DNA from: Stomorhina lunata
Taxonomy: Eukaryota > Arthropoda > Insecta > Diptera > Rhiniidae
Assembly: GCA_933228675.1 (NCBI GenBank)
Contig: OW121741.1
Coordinates: forward strand, 119,643,564-119,707,563
DNA length: 64,000 nucleotides
Direction: 5' to 3'
Shown in pieces: positions 36,031 through 47,303 of the stretch. A program made the position numbers and the translations under genes. The first letter of the stretch is position 1, and each line of letters begins with the position of its first letter. The notes under the pieces were generated by a model. It did no database searches. It was given only the letters and a program-made list of their open reading frames with translations, and was not told the origin of the DNA.

Positions 36031-37990
36031 TCTTGTATAGACAAATTTTCGACTTAAAATTTTTGTCTTAAAATTTTTTTCCGTAGAAAACATACCGTTT
36101 TAAAAATATTTCTATACAAAAAATTTTTTCTATAGAAAAATTTTAGTCTTAAAATTTTTTCTATGGAAATACTTTCGTCTTAAAATAGAAAACTTTTCGT
36201 TATAAAATGTTTTCTATAGAAAAGTTTTCGTTAAAAAAAATTCTATAAAAAAAATCGTTATAAAATTATAACGAAAATTTCTATAGAAAAATTTTCGTTA
36301 TAAAATTTTTACTATAGAAAAAAATTTATTCTATAGATAAATTTTATTTATAAATTTTTTTTTCATTGAAAAATTTTCATTATAAAAATTTTTTTTATAA
36401 CAAATTTTAGTCATAAAATTTTTTCTATAGAAAAATTTTCATTATAAAAATTTTTCTAGAGAAAAATTTTCGTTATAAAAATTTTTCTATAGAAAAATGT
36501 TCGTTATAAAAATTTTTCTATAGAAAAATTTTCGTTATAAAAATTTTTCTATAAAAAAATTTTCATTATAAAAGTTTTTCATTATAAAAATTTTTCTATA
36601 GAAAAATTTTCATTATAAAAATTTTTCTATAGAAAAATTTTCATTATAAAAATTTTTCTATAGAAAAATTTTCATTATAAAAATTTCGTTATAATTTTTC
36701 TATAGAAAAATTTTCGTTACAAAAATTTTTCTATAGAAAAATTTTCATTATAAAAATTTCGTTATAATTTTTCTATAGAAAAATTTTCGTTACAAAAATT
36801 TTTCTATAGAAAAATTTTCGTTATAAAAATTTTTCTATAGAAAAATTTTCGTTATAAAAATTTTTCTATAGAAAAATTTTTGTTATAAAAATTTTCGTTA
36901 TAAAAATTTTTGTATAGAAAAACTTCCGTTATAAAAATTTTTCTATAGAAAAATTTTCGTTATAAAAATTTTTTTTATAGAAAAATTTTCATTATAAAAA
37001 TTTTTCTATAGAAAAATTTTTATAACGAAAATTTTTTTAGAGAAAAATTTTCATTATAAAAATTTCGTTATAATTTTTCTATAGAAAAATTTTCGTTACA
37101 AAAATTTTTGTTATAAAAATTTTTCTACAGAAAAATTTTCGTTATAAAAATTTTTCTATAGAAAAATTTTCGTTATAAAAATTTTTCTATAGAAAAATTT
37201 TCGTTATAAAAATTTTTCTACGGAAAAATTTTTGTTATAAAAATTTTTCTATAGAAAAATTTTCGTTATAAAAATTTTCTATAGAAAAATTTTCGTTATA
37301 AAAATTTTTCTATAGAAAAATTTTCGTTATAAAAATTTTTCTATAGAAAAATTTTCGTTATAAAAATTTTTCTATGGAGAAGTTTTCGTTATAAAAATTT
37401 TTCTATAGAAAAATTTTCGTTATAAAAATTTTTCTACAGAAAAATTTTCGTTATAAAAATTTTTCTATAGAAATAATTTTCGTTTTAAAATTTTTTTGAA
37501 TAGAAAAATTTTCGTTATAAAATTTTTTGTATAGAAATAATTTTCGTTTTAAAATTTTTTTCAATAAAAATCTTTTGGTCATAAAATTTTTTCTTTAAAA
37601 AAATTTTCGTCATAATTTTTTTTCGGCAAAAAAATTTTGGTTATAAAAATTGTTTCTATAGAAAAATTTTGCTGATAAAATTTTTTCTGTAGTAAAATTA
37701 ATTTTATATAAATTTTTCTATAAGAAATTTTTCTTATCAAATTTTTCTATAGAAATTTTTTTTTTTTTTGTAGAAAAATTTTCTTGATAAAATTTTTTCC
37801 ATAGAAAAATTTTCGTTATCAAATTTTTTTTATAAAAAATTTGGGTTATAAAATTTTATAGACAAATTTTCATTTAAAATTTTTTTTGTCATTATAAAAT
37901 TTTTCCTGAAGAAATATTTTTTAGAAGTATATTTTTTTTAGAAGTATTTTTGCTTAGAAGTATTTTCATTATAAAATTTTTTCAAATCGT
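36031..37990 (+). repeat. E-type 31-bp tandem array with palindromic core
   Basis: About 60 copies, many identical, of CGTTATAAAAATTTTT then CTATAGAAAAATTTT. Each unit contains a perfect 24-bp palindrome centred on CTATAG, of which the inner 16 bases are TTTTTCTATAGAAAAA. The most regular stretch is about 36.44-37.48 kb, where CGTTATAA and CATTATAA variants form blocks. Non-coding. Confidence 0.93.
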
Positions 37991-40274
37991 TTTTTTCCAT
38001 TAAAAAGTGTGCCGTACTTCGGAATCATTTTGTATAAACAATTTTTGCAACATATTTTTGTATCATTTTTCTTAATTGTTTCATCTTATTTTTGTACCAA
38101 ATTTCTGAAAAAAAATGTTTCTCATTTCAGAAAACATGTTGTCGCACTTTGGAAACATTTTCTATAAAAACTATTACTGTATACAATTCATGTACAGAAT
38201 GTTGCTTGCTTTGGGCAACATGTTGCCATACTTCGAAAATCATTTTTATGGAAATTGGGATTATTTTTAAAATATTTTTGTATAAAACTCTAAAGAAATT
38301 TTAGCTGTTTTTGAAAAATATGATGCATTAGAAATGATGACTAAATATTTTTCGAAAAAATTTTAGTTTTCTAAAGAAATGTTTTTATAAAATTTCTATA
38401 GAAAATGTTTGAAAATAAATAAATTTTAGAAATAATGTTAAAAATATTTTCTATCAAAAATGTAGAATGTTGCCATGTTTGAAAATTTTGGCAACTTTTT
38501 TAGTATAGAACTACTAGAAAAAATATTGCTTTGTTTGAGCAACATGTTGCATTAAAAATGTTACCAAACTTAAGATGACTATTTTTGGTGATTTAGACTA
38601 TATTCTCTATTGAAAGAAATTTTTGCTCTTTTTAAAGCAATTTCTCGAATTTGACTTAACTTATGTTTAATGGAAATTTATTGCTTTAACTTTTATGTAC
38701 TATTTCAGTCCTTTCTGGACTTCATTAAATTGTATTTACATTCTGTTCACTTTTAATTTTATAAAATAAAACATTTTTTTATAATAATGTTCTTCAAAGC
38801 ATATGGTTTTAATTACTACGTGTTTTTGCTTTTTAATTTCATTTAATTCATTTTTTTGCATAGACAGCGCCTGTCCGTCCATCCTTCTGTCTTACTTATG
38901 CTCTCATTGTTGGGCCGGGTTGTATTTTTTTTTTGTTAAATTTATTTTGTAATTTTATGAGTTTATGACTTGGTGTGCTTTTAAAATTTTTTTTAATTAA
39001 AGTTATTTTTTGTTTGTATTTTCACACATTTCTGTTGGTATATGAGGCATGAACATGCAGAACAAACGACACATTTTATAGCGCACTATAAATCAATTAG
39101 TTTGTTAAATTTAAGCTGATTATAGACTCCATTCACTCCGATGATATGAGGCCAAATTATTGAGAAGTGTATCAGATACACATACGTACATATGTATATG
39201 TATACAAAGAAGGGAATACAGCAGAAAATAGTAGTCATTTAGTGTAAGTGAACAATAACAAGGCGTTAAAAGGAAAGGGGAAGGTAACCCAGAGCAACAC
39301 ATATGAATAAATACTTTTAATAGTTTAAGTCTGGGAGTATTATTGCATAATTATTTAAGAATATAAATCAGTTTTTTCTCAATAAGTTTTATATAAAGAC
39401 TTTTTTATATTGTGTATCCTTCCCTCATTATAACAACATTTTGTAGCGAAGACGTCTAGAGTTTTTTAAAGGCACACAATTTTATTGAATGAGGGAAAAC
39501 TCATAAACTATTTTGTGGCAAGGAAAATTTGCAGTAAATCACTAAAAACTATTTTACCTTGAGGTAATTAAAAAGTGTTATTTTTCTAAAAATATGCTAC
39601 ATTCTAAAAAGAAATGATTTTTGCATTTCGAAAACAAATTTTAATTTTTTCTAAAACCACAAACACATTTCACTATAAAATCAAAAAAATTTCGAAATAA
39701 CTTTTGATATAAATTTTGGTAATAAAATTGTATCTTAATGAAATAGAAAACCACCATCATTCATTCATTGTGCAGCATGTGTTAAGTAAAAAATTTTAAT
39801 ATAAAATCTTTTTGCTTCAATTTTATTTTATTTGGATTATATCATCTTTAAAATACCAAAAGTTACCCAAAAGAAAAATAAAAAATCAAATTTTTTATAA
39901 AACTCAATATTTACAAAATGAAATAAAATGAATGAATCTGTTTCAAGAGTATGAAAATATCAGAAAGACGCACCAGATGTATTTAACTGTTTAAATGACA
40001 AGAAATATGAATTTTTGTTTTTCCAGTTCCATTTTATTTTTTCTGAAGCAAAAAGATTTATTACAGTCCAAAATAACAAAACAATATGAAACGTAAAACG
40101 CATAAATGGTAATAAAAAAGATATATATTAATTATATAAAACTATGAAAAGTAAGGAAAAATAAAACTTAAACCAAAAGTATCAAAAACTAATAATTAGG
40201 GGTATTCACAATATGTTATATCGTGCTAATATGACGAAAATACGATATAATGCCACCCATTTCGACACTGTAAG
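37991..40274. other. Non-array DNA, no gene seen
   Basis: D-like ATGTTGC words and two exact GCAACATGTTGC palindromes (38215, 38539) occupy 38.0-38.6 kb. A CCTGTCCGTCCATCC motif is near 38870. The rest is AT-rich with no ORF of interest. Frames at 38092-38304 and 39120-39302 lack any motif. Confidence 0.5.
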
Positions 40275-42140
40275 TTTCTTGTTAAGAAAAATTTCCTATA
40301 TTTCCTGTTAAGAAAAATTTCCTATAAAACTAAGAAATTTTTAAAAAATTTCCTATAAAAATAAGACATTTTTTAAAAATTTCCTATAAAAATAAGAAAT
40401 TTTTGAAAAATTTCCTATAAAAATAAGAAATTTTTGAAAAATTTCCTATAAAAATAAGAAATTTTTGAAAAATTTCGGATAAAAATAAGAAATTTTTGAA
40501 AATTTTCCTATAAAAATAACAAATTTTTGAAAAATTTTCTATAAAAAAAACAAGTAAAAAAATTTTTTAAAAATTTCCTACAAAAATAAGAAATTGTTGA
40601 AAAATTTCCCATAAAAATAAGAATTTTTTTAAAAATTTCCTATAAAAATAAGAAATTTTTGAAAAATTTCCTATTAAAATAAGAATTTTTGATAAATTTC
40701 CTATAAAAATAAGAAATTTTTGAAAAATTTCCTATAAAAATAAAAAAATTTCGAAGAACTTCCTATAAAAATAAGAAATTTTTTAAAAAATTCTTATAAA
40801 AATAACAAATTTTTGAAAAAATTCCTATAAAAAGAAGAAATTTTTGAAAAATTTCCTATAAAAATAAGAAATTTTTGAAAAATTTCCTATAAAAATAAGA
40901 AATTTTTGAAAAATTTCCTATAAAAATAAGAAATTTCTGAAAAATTTCCTATAAAAATAAGAAATTTTTGAAAAAATTCCTATAAAAATAAGAAATTTTT
41001 GAAAAAATTCCTATAAAAGAATTCCTATAAAAAAAAATCCTAATAAGAAATTTTTGAAAATATTCCTATAAAAATAAGAAATTTTTGAAAAATTTCCTAT
41101 AAAAATTAGAAATTTTTGAAAAAATTCCTTTAAAAATAAGAAATTTTTGAAAAATTTCCTATAAAAATAAGAAATTTTTGAAAAAAATTAAAAAAATAAG
41201 AAATTTTTGAAAAATTTCCTATAAAAATAAGAAATTTTTGAAAAATTTCCTATAAAAATAAGAAATTTTTGAAAAATTTCCTATAAAAATTAGAAATTTT
41301 TGAAAAATTTCCTATAAAAATAAGAAATTTTTGAAAAATTTCCTACAAAAATAAGAAATTTTTGAAAAATTTCCTATAAAAATAAGAAATTTTTAAGAAA
41401 TTGTCAAAAAAAAACAAAGAATTTTTTTTTAAAAATTCCTATAAAAATAAGAAATTCTTGAAAAATTTCCTATAAAAATAAGAAATTTTTTCCTATAAAA
41501 ATAAGAAATTTTTGAAAAATTTTCTATAAAATTAAGAAATTTTTGAAAATTTTCTTATGAAAAATATATATTTTTGAAAAATTTCCTATAAAAAAATTTT
41601 CTATAAAATAAGACATTTTTAAAAAAATATCCTATAAAAATAAGAAATTTTTGAAAAGTTTACTATAAAAAAAAAATTTTGAAAAATTTCCTATAAAAAT
41701 AAAAATTTTTTGAAAAATTTCCTATAAAAATAAGACATTTTTGAAAAATTTCCTATAAAGATTAGAAATTTTTTAAAAATTTCTTAAAAAAATAAGAAAT
41801 TTTTGAAAAATTTCCCATAGAAATAAGACATTTTTGAAAAATTTCTTATAAAAATAAGAAATTTTTTAAAAATTTCTTATGAAAATAATTTTTTTTTGAA
41901 AATTTCTTATAAAATAAACAAATTTTTTTTTCCTACATTAATAAGAAATTTTTGAAAATTTTCTAATAAGAAATTTTTGAAAATTTTCTAATAAGAAATT
42001 TTTTAAAAATTTTGTGTAAAAAAATAGAAATTTAAAAAAAAATTTAAAAAAATAAGAAAGTTTTGAAAATTTTCCCTTAAAATATAGAAATTTTTGAAAA
42101 GTTTCCTCTTAATTAAAAAAATTTGGAAAATTTTCCTTTA
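40275..42140 (+). repeat. A-type 31-bp tandem array, forward orientation
   Basis: About 55 copies of AAGAAATTTTTGAAAAATTT plus CCTATAAAAAT. Copies at 40.84-41.40 kb are almost identical, so this is the most recently homogenised A block. Same orientation as 1-660. Confidence 0.93.
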
Positions 42141-43135
42141 AAATTTATAAGTTTTTTTAAAATAGTCTTAAAACCTTACAATATTGTACAGTAGTTTAAA
42201 ACAACGACATGATATCTTACACCTATTGAATTCCTTTAATTTTTTTTTTGTATTTAAATTAAAAGTTTTCAAATAAAATGCAAACTTTAAAAAAACGAGA
42301 CAAAGAAAGGAAAACTGTAAGTAAACAAAATAAGGTTCTTATTTAAATTCTAAAGGGTTTTCCTGGAACAACAAAGAGCTAGAATAATAAAGAACGTTAC
42401 TAAGTTTCCAAAAACTAAAAGGAAATATTTAAGTGCATTAAGGGTGTAAGTATGCAAAAAGACAGAAATTTCTCTTATTTCTAGCAGACAGATATAAATA
42501 AATACTTAAGGTATTTTGTGAAATTTTTGTTGCTATTACAGAAGTTCTTGCTGCCCCCTCCTCTTAACTTAAATTAAAAATTTCTTTTGTCATTTTTTGC
42601 CTTTATTGTTTATTTGCTCTAACTTACCTTTATTTTTCATCCACGCACCAGCTCAATAAAATTGAAGAAAAACTTGAAAAAATTTTCTTCTTCTCACTTT
42701 TTTCTCAACATTTGCAAAATTTTTGTTTTCTAGTTCTTCGAGGAGCCATAAACATACTCTAAGACCGAGAAAGTTAACTCAGGAAAACATCACAGAAATA
42801 CAAGGATATAAAAAAGAAAGTTTTCTATTATTGCGATTTTTCATTTGTTTTTGATTTCTATGTATTTTTTTATTCGAAATTCTGCCAACAAAGAAAGTAA
42901 TTTTCTAGTAGTTTTTTGTTTTCTTGGTTTTTAACTCGTGAAAACTTTCGCAGAAATTTGAAGACAAAAATAAATATGTACTTTCATTCTTAGGTGAAAA
43001 CTTTAAGGGAATTGTTAAGAAAATTGAGGAAAATCTAAAAATATTTTATAATGTTATTATAGGAGAAAGTTCAAAAAGGGATTTCTCATTTAAATCACTT
43101 ACTTTAATGTTAGTTCGAAAATAAAATGCAAAAAT
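42141..43135. other. Non-array spacer between inverted A arrays
   Basis: About 1 kb of AT-rich single-copy-looking DNA. No gene or RNA signal is seen. Confidence 0.5.
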
Positions 43136-43990
43136 ATCTGATTCTTATAGGAAATTTTTAAAAAATTTCTTATTTTTATAAGAAATTTTTCAAAAATTTC
43201 TTATTTTTATAAGAAATTTTTCAAAAATTTCTTATTTTTTTAGAATATTATTCAAAAAATTTGTATTCTTATAGGAAATTTGTTGAAAAATTTTTTATTC
43301 TTTAAGGAAATTTTTTAAAAATTTCTTATTTTTTTAGTGAATTCTTAAAAAAAATCTTAACTTTATAGGAATTTTTTTAAAAATTTTATATTTTTATAGG
43401 AAATTTTTCAAAAATGTCTTCTTTTATAGGAAATTTTTTAAAAATTTTTTATTTTCATAGGAAATATTTCAAAAATTTATTATTTTTATAGAAATTTTTT
43501 CAAAAATTTCTTATTTTATAGGAAATTTTTCAAAAATTTCTTATTTTCTTAGTTTTATAGGAAATTTTTTAAAAACTTTTTATTTTTATAGGAAATTAAA
43601 AAAAAAATTAATTTTGTAGGAAACTTGTATAACAATTTCTTATTTTTATACAAAACTTTTCAAAGATTTCTTATTTTTATAAGAAACTTTTTAAAAGTTT
43701 CTTATTTTTATATAAAATTTTTAAAAATGTTTTATTTTTATTGCAAATTTTTCAAAAATTTCTTATTTTTATAGGACATTTTTTCAAAAAATTCATATTT
43801 TTATAGGAATTCTTTCGAAAATTTCTTATTTTAATAGAAAATTTTTCAAAAATGTCTTATTTTTATAGGAAATGTTTCAAAAGTTTCTTATTTGTATAGA
43901 AAATATTTCAAAAATTTCTTATTTTTATAGAAAAAAATTTTCAAAAATTTCTTATTTTTATAGGAAATTTTTCAAAAATTTCTTATTTTT
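43136..43990 (-). repeat. A-type array, reverse orientation, left part
   Basis: Copies of GGAAATTTTTCAAAAATTTC plus TTATTTTTATA. It was continuous with the array resuming at 50060 before the retrotransposon insertions at 43991-50059. The frame at 43872-44069 is array-derived. Confidence 0.92.
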
Positions 43991-44004
43991 ACAGGAAATT
44001 TTTC
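43991..44004. repeat. 14-bp target sequence, first of three copies
   Basis: ACAGGAAATTTTTC, an A-array monomer segment with one change (ACAGG in place of ATAGG). Identical copies are at 49198-49211 and 50046-50059, bracketing both retrotransposon copies. Confidence 0.88.
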
Positions 44005-44025
44005 AAGTTCAAGTTTTTTTTTATT
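44005..44025 (-). repeat. 3' tail of hexanucleotide repeats
   Basis: Read on the element strand, the 3' end is an A-run followed by AACTTGAACTTG, i.e. about two copies of a hexamer. The neighbouring truncated copy ends with three. The tail is therefore a short tandem repeat of variable number rather than simple poly(A). Confidence 0.75.
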
Positions 44026-44381
44026 TCCATAAATTTCTTTTTATACATGTTTTTCTAATACTATTTTAATACTAATTATATTTCCCTGCATACATTTGTA
44101 TTTTTCTAGGACTAAGATAATTTTTATAAATATTTACATGGCACAATAACTATTTAAGTTACGTGTAATACAATTATGTTACAAAATTTATTTGAATATT
44201 ATATTATTTAAAGTTCCTCAAAAATGGAAAAAAGGATACTATTAAAAATTTTGATTATATCTATACTTATAATTACTTAAAAATAGCTTAAGACTAAATG
44301 AAAAATATATACAATAGAGAAAGGATAGGAGGAAAAGTATTTACAAAAGGTGTAGAGGGGAGAATAAGTTACAAAAATACC

Positions 44382-47303
44382 CTATTGAGTAGTGTTGTAT
44401 ACTGTGTTTGTGATGTTTAATGTTCTGATCCTACGGTGATAGAACAACAAGTTTGCACCCTGATAAAGCAGATTAGCATCTCTTAGTGTTAGAAGGTCTA
44501 TCGGAGACATATACCGTATAAGATGGATGGAATCAACATCAACAGATCGACCAAAACATTCCTGGACAAGACCGTTCTCTAGAGAACGTGCCTTATCAAG
44601 AAATGTCAAGCCCGATCTGATCATGTAACCATCGATACGATCAAAATTGATCCCCGCATAAACTGACCTGTTAGATGGTCTACGGTATATTCCGTCAGGT
44701 CCTTGTTTGCGTTTTAAGGACAAACAAGCTACCAAGATTTTCCTCTCCCATACCCTAAGCCTTTCCATCTGGGCAGAAGAGATTCTGAACCAAACTGGAA
44801 AGGCATAAGACATGAGGGGGCGGATAACCTGTCTGTAGAGTAGCAGACCCACTTTCCTATCCAAGCATCCTTGTCTACCAAGAATGCCTCGATAGATCGC
44901 AAAAGTGCGTTTTGTGCGCTGTAATACATAATCGATATGGCGGTAAAATTCAAAATTTTCGTGGAAGATTACGCCCAAATATTTTATCCTATCCGAAACA
45001 GTAATAAGCTCATTACCAACCACAAGGGATGGAATGAACTTCCTACTATTTGGATAAAGATATTTTCTCCTGCCTTTAATAATAATGGCAGTCGATTTTT
45101 GAATATTTAGGCGTAACTTCCACTTATTAAAGAATTCCGCCAATTTCGAAAGATATGTATTAACTTTTGAATTAATGTTTCGAGCCCGTGGACCTGAAGA
45201 AGCAATAAGTATATCATCCGCATAAGATAAAAGAAGATCACCCTCTGGTGGCTTTGGAATATCATGTACCAGAATATTGTACAAAACAGGACCGAGAAGA
45301 GAACCCTGAGGAACTCCAGCAGATACCAATTTTTCATCAGAGCGACAGTCACCCACCCTCACACTGAACTTTCTTTCGCTCAAAAAGTTTGACACAAACC
45401 TGCAAAGACGTCTATCAAATCCAAGATTTATCATCTTGTATATAATTCCATTTTGCCAGGCTGTGTCAAAAGCTTTGGCAAAGTCTAAGCTCACTGCTAT
45501 AGTAGGGTATCTCTTATTGAGACCCCTAGCTACATAATCAGCAAAGACTGTCAGTGCATGTGAGGTTGAGTGACCACGCTTGAATCCAAATTGAGATTCA
45601 GCAAGAACATTCCCCTCATCGATCCTGTCATTAATTTGACTAAGAATAAAGAATTCCAAAAGTTTCCCAAAGGAAGATAGAAGTGAAATTGGCCTGTAAT
45701 TGCTACATAACTTAGGGTCAGTTTTTGGCTTTGGAATTGGCACAATGATGGCTTTTTTCCAATTACGTGGAAAGTAGCCGATATTAATGCAGTGATTGAA
45801 AAGAACTGCCATAAAACGCCAAGTTTCTTTTCGAGTTTTCTTAAGAACTACGTCCGGGATACCATCAATCCCACTCGACTTTTTGTTTGGTCTCCGTTTT
45901 ATGGCAGCACCCATCATCTCTGCTTGAATAAAGCCAAAACTACCCCCATTATTACCATCAGCTGTTAGTGACTGACCAAATGCTGTAATTGGTTCGTCAT
46001 GCAAATCATTGACTCGGTCCAAAACAGTCTCTGAAAATAAGTCATTGTTAGTTTGTTGTCCACCTTGGTGAACATCAGAGAAGTAATCCGCTAGCAGATT
46101 AGCTTTTCTACTGTCATCAGATACCAAGGTGTTCCCTGGGTCTAGTAAGTCATGTATGGTCAACCGTTTATTCTGTCCAGTCGCAGCCCTAATAGTCTTA
46201 AATGTCTTGTCATTGAGGTGTATACTCCCAAGGAACTTCTTCCAGTTTTCGCGCTCAAAATTGGCAATTGCGCCTTGAATAATTTTATCCAAATTTTTAA
46301 TATCAGCTTTTAGAATACGACACCTTCCAGGGTCTCCACAACGTCTCACAAGACGACGTAACCTCTTCTTCTCTGCTATAAAGCGCAAGATATTTGTAGG
46401 AAGTTTAAGAAGGCCCTTTCTACCAACTACTATTTTTGGAATAGAGATATCCATAGCTTTTTGGAAAGCCCTTTCAAGAGTCTCAACGCAATTGTCAATT
46501 TCTTGCTCGCCAACATTCTCGTTCAATGGAAGCATACGACCTTCAAGTTCCCTATTCAAAGTCATGTTAAAAAGTCCTCTGTTCATTTTGTCATAATTAA
46601 GAATGGTCGGTTTTATCCGACCTAGGCAGTCCGAAATGTCAAAAACAATCTCAACCGATTTATGGTCCGACTCAAAATCAATTGTTTTAAGTCCACCACC
46701 ATTCACCGACGGAGGTATATCGGCAGAAGTCAATACCACATCAATATATGAGGATGATACATCAGTTACTCTTGTTGGCCCGTCCGTAGGGTGAATTACC
46801 AGATTCGGATTATTCAATAGCAGATCATGAAGACGACGACCGCTGGAACATATAACTGAGTCTCCCCAAAAAGGATGTCTGGCATTCAAATCTCCCGCTA
46901 CAATTAAGTTACCTTCATTGGCCATATCTAAAATCGGTGTGAGATCATCTCTTGACATTGTACCTACAGGTCTGCGATACATTGACACAAATGTCAAGGT
47001 ACCGCCATTTAGTCTACGGATTTTGACAGCTGTATTTTCTATAGAGCCAGTATTAATAATGATTCTCTCACTATTAATACTATCCCTAACGAAGACAGCT
47101 GTCCCGCCTCTTCCGTTTTGTCTATTCTGTCTATAAATAACGTACCCGTCTATGTCCAGCTTATGCCGAGGACTAAGTCCATGTTCAGCCATAAGCAGTA
47201 CGTCAGGTCTATGTTGGTCCAAAAATAGTTTTAAATAATGTCTTTTATGTCTAGAAATTATTGAATTTGCATTAACGAATATGCATTTGATTTGTCTAGC
47301 CAT
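44382..47303 (-). CDS. Retrotransposon ORF2: AP endonuclease and reverse transcriptase
   Basis: The 973-residue protein nicks target DNA and copies the element RNA at the nick. N-terminal endonuclease (residues 1-225): N11/N13 in FVNANS, E40 in LLMAEHGL, YRRP (109-112), GDLNAR with D138/N140, and SDH (212-214) in ESDHKSV. Reverse transcriptase about 480-760: RRPNKKSSGIDGIP, NYRPISLL, LDFAKAFDTAW (about 605-615), AGVPQGSLLGPVLYN and the catalytic YADD near 691-694. The C-terminal region (IKYLGV, then WERKILVACLSL) is of the Jockey type. I see no RNase H domain. The start ATG overlaps the ORF1 stop (ATGGCTAG), so ORF2 is probably translated by termination-reinitiation or a similar coupling. The frame is fully open with all visible catalytic residues, so the protein may be functional. 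Confidence 0.93.
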   Translation of the reverse strand: MARQIKCIFVNANSIISRHKRHYLKLFLDQHRPDVLLMAEHGLSPRHKLDIDGYVIYRQNRQNGRGGTAVFVRDSINSERIIINTGSIENTAVKIRRLNGGTLTFVSMYRRPVGTMSRDDLTPILDMANEGNLIVAGDLNARHPFWGDSVICSSGRRLHDLLLNNPNLVIHPTDGPTRVTDVSSSYIDVVLTSADIPPSVNGGGLKTIDFESDHKSVEIVFDISDCLGRIKPTILNYDKMNRGLFNMTLNRELEGRMLPLNENVGEQEIDNCVETLERAFQKAMDISIPKIVVGRKGLLKLPTNILRFIAEKKRLRRLVRRCGDPGRCRILKADIKNLDKIIQGAIANFERENWKKFLGSIHLNDKTFKTIRAATGQNKRLTIHDLLDPGNTLVSDDSRKANLLADYFSDVHQGGQQTNNDLFSETVLDRVNDLHDEPITAFGQSLTADGNNGGSFGFIQAEMMGAAIKRRPNKKSSGIDGIPDVVLKKTRKETWRFMAVLFNHCINIGYFPRNWKKAIIVPIPKPKTDPKLCSNYRPISLLSSFGKLLEFFILSQINDRIDEGNVLAESQFGFKRGHSTSHALTVFADYVARGLNKRYPTIAVSLDFAKAFDTAWQNGIIYKMINLGFDRRLCRFVSNFLSERKFSVRVGDCRSDEKLVSAGVPQGSLLGPVLYNILVHDIPKPPEGDLLLSYADDILIASSGPRARNINSKVNTYLSKLAEFFNKWKLRLNIQKSTAIIIKGRRKYLYPNSRKFIPSLVVGNELITVSDRIKYLGVIFHENFEFYRHIDYVLQRTKRTFAIYRGILGRQGCLDRKVGLLLYRQVIRPLMSYAFPVWFRISSAQMERLRVWERKILVACLSLKRKQGPDGIYRRPSNRSVYAGINFDRIDGYMIRSGLTFLDKARSLENGLVQECFGRSVDVDSIHLIRYMSPIDLLTLRDANLLYQGANLLFYHRRIRTLNITNTVYNTTQ

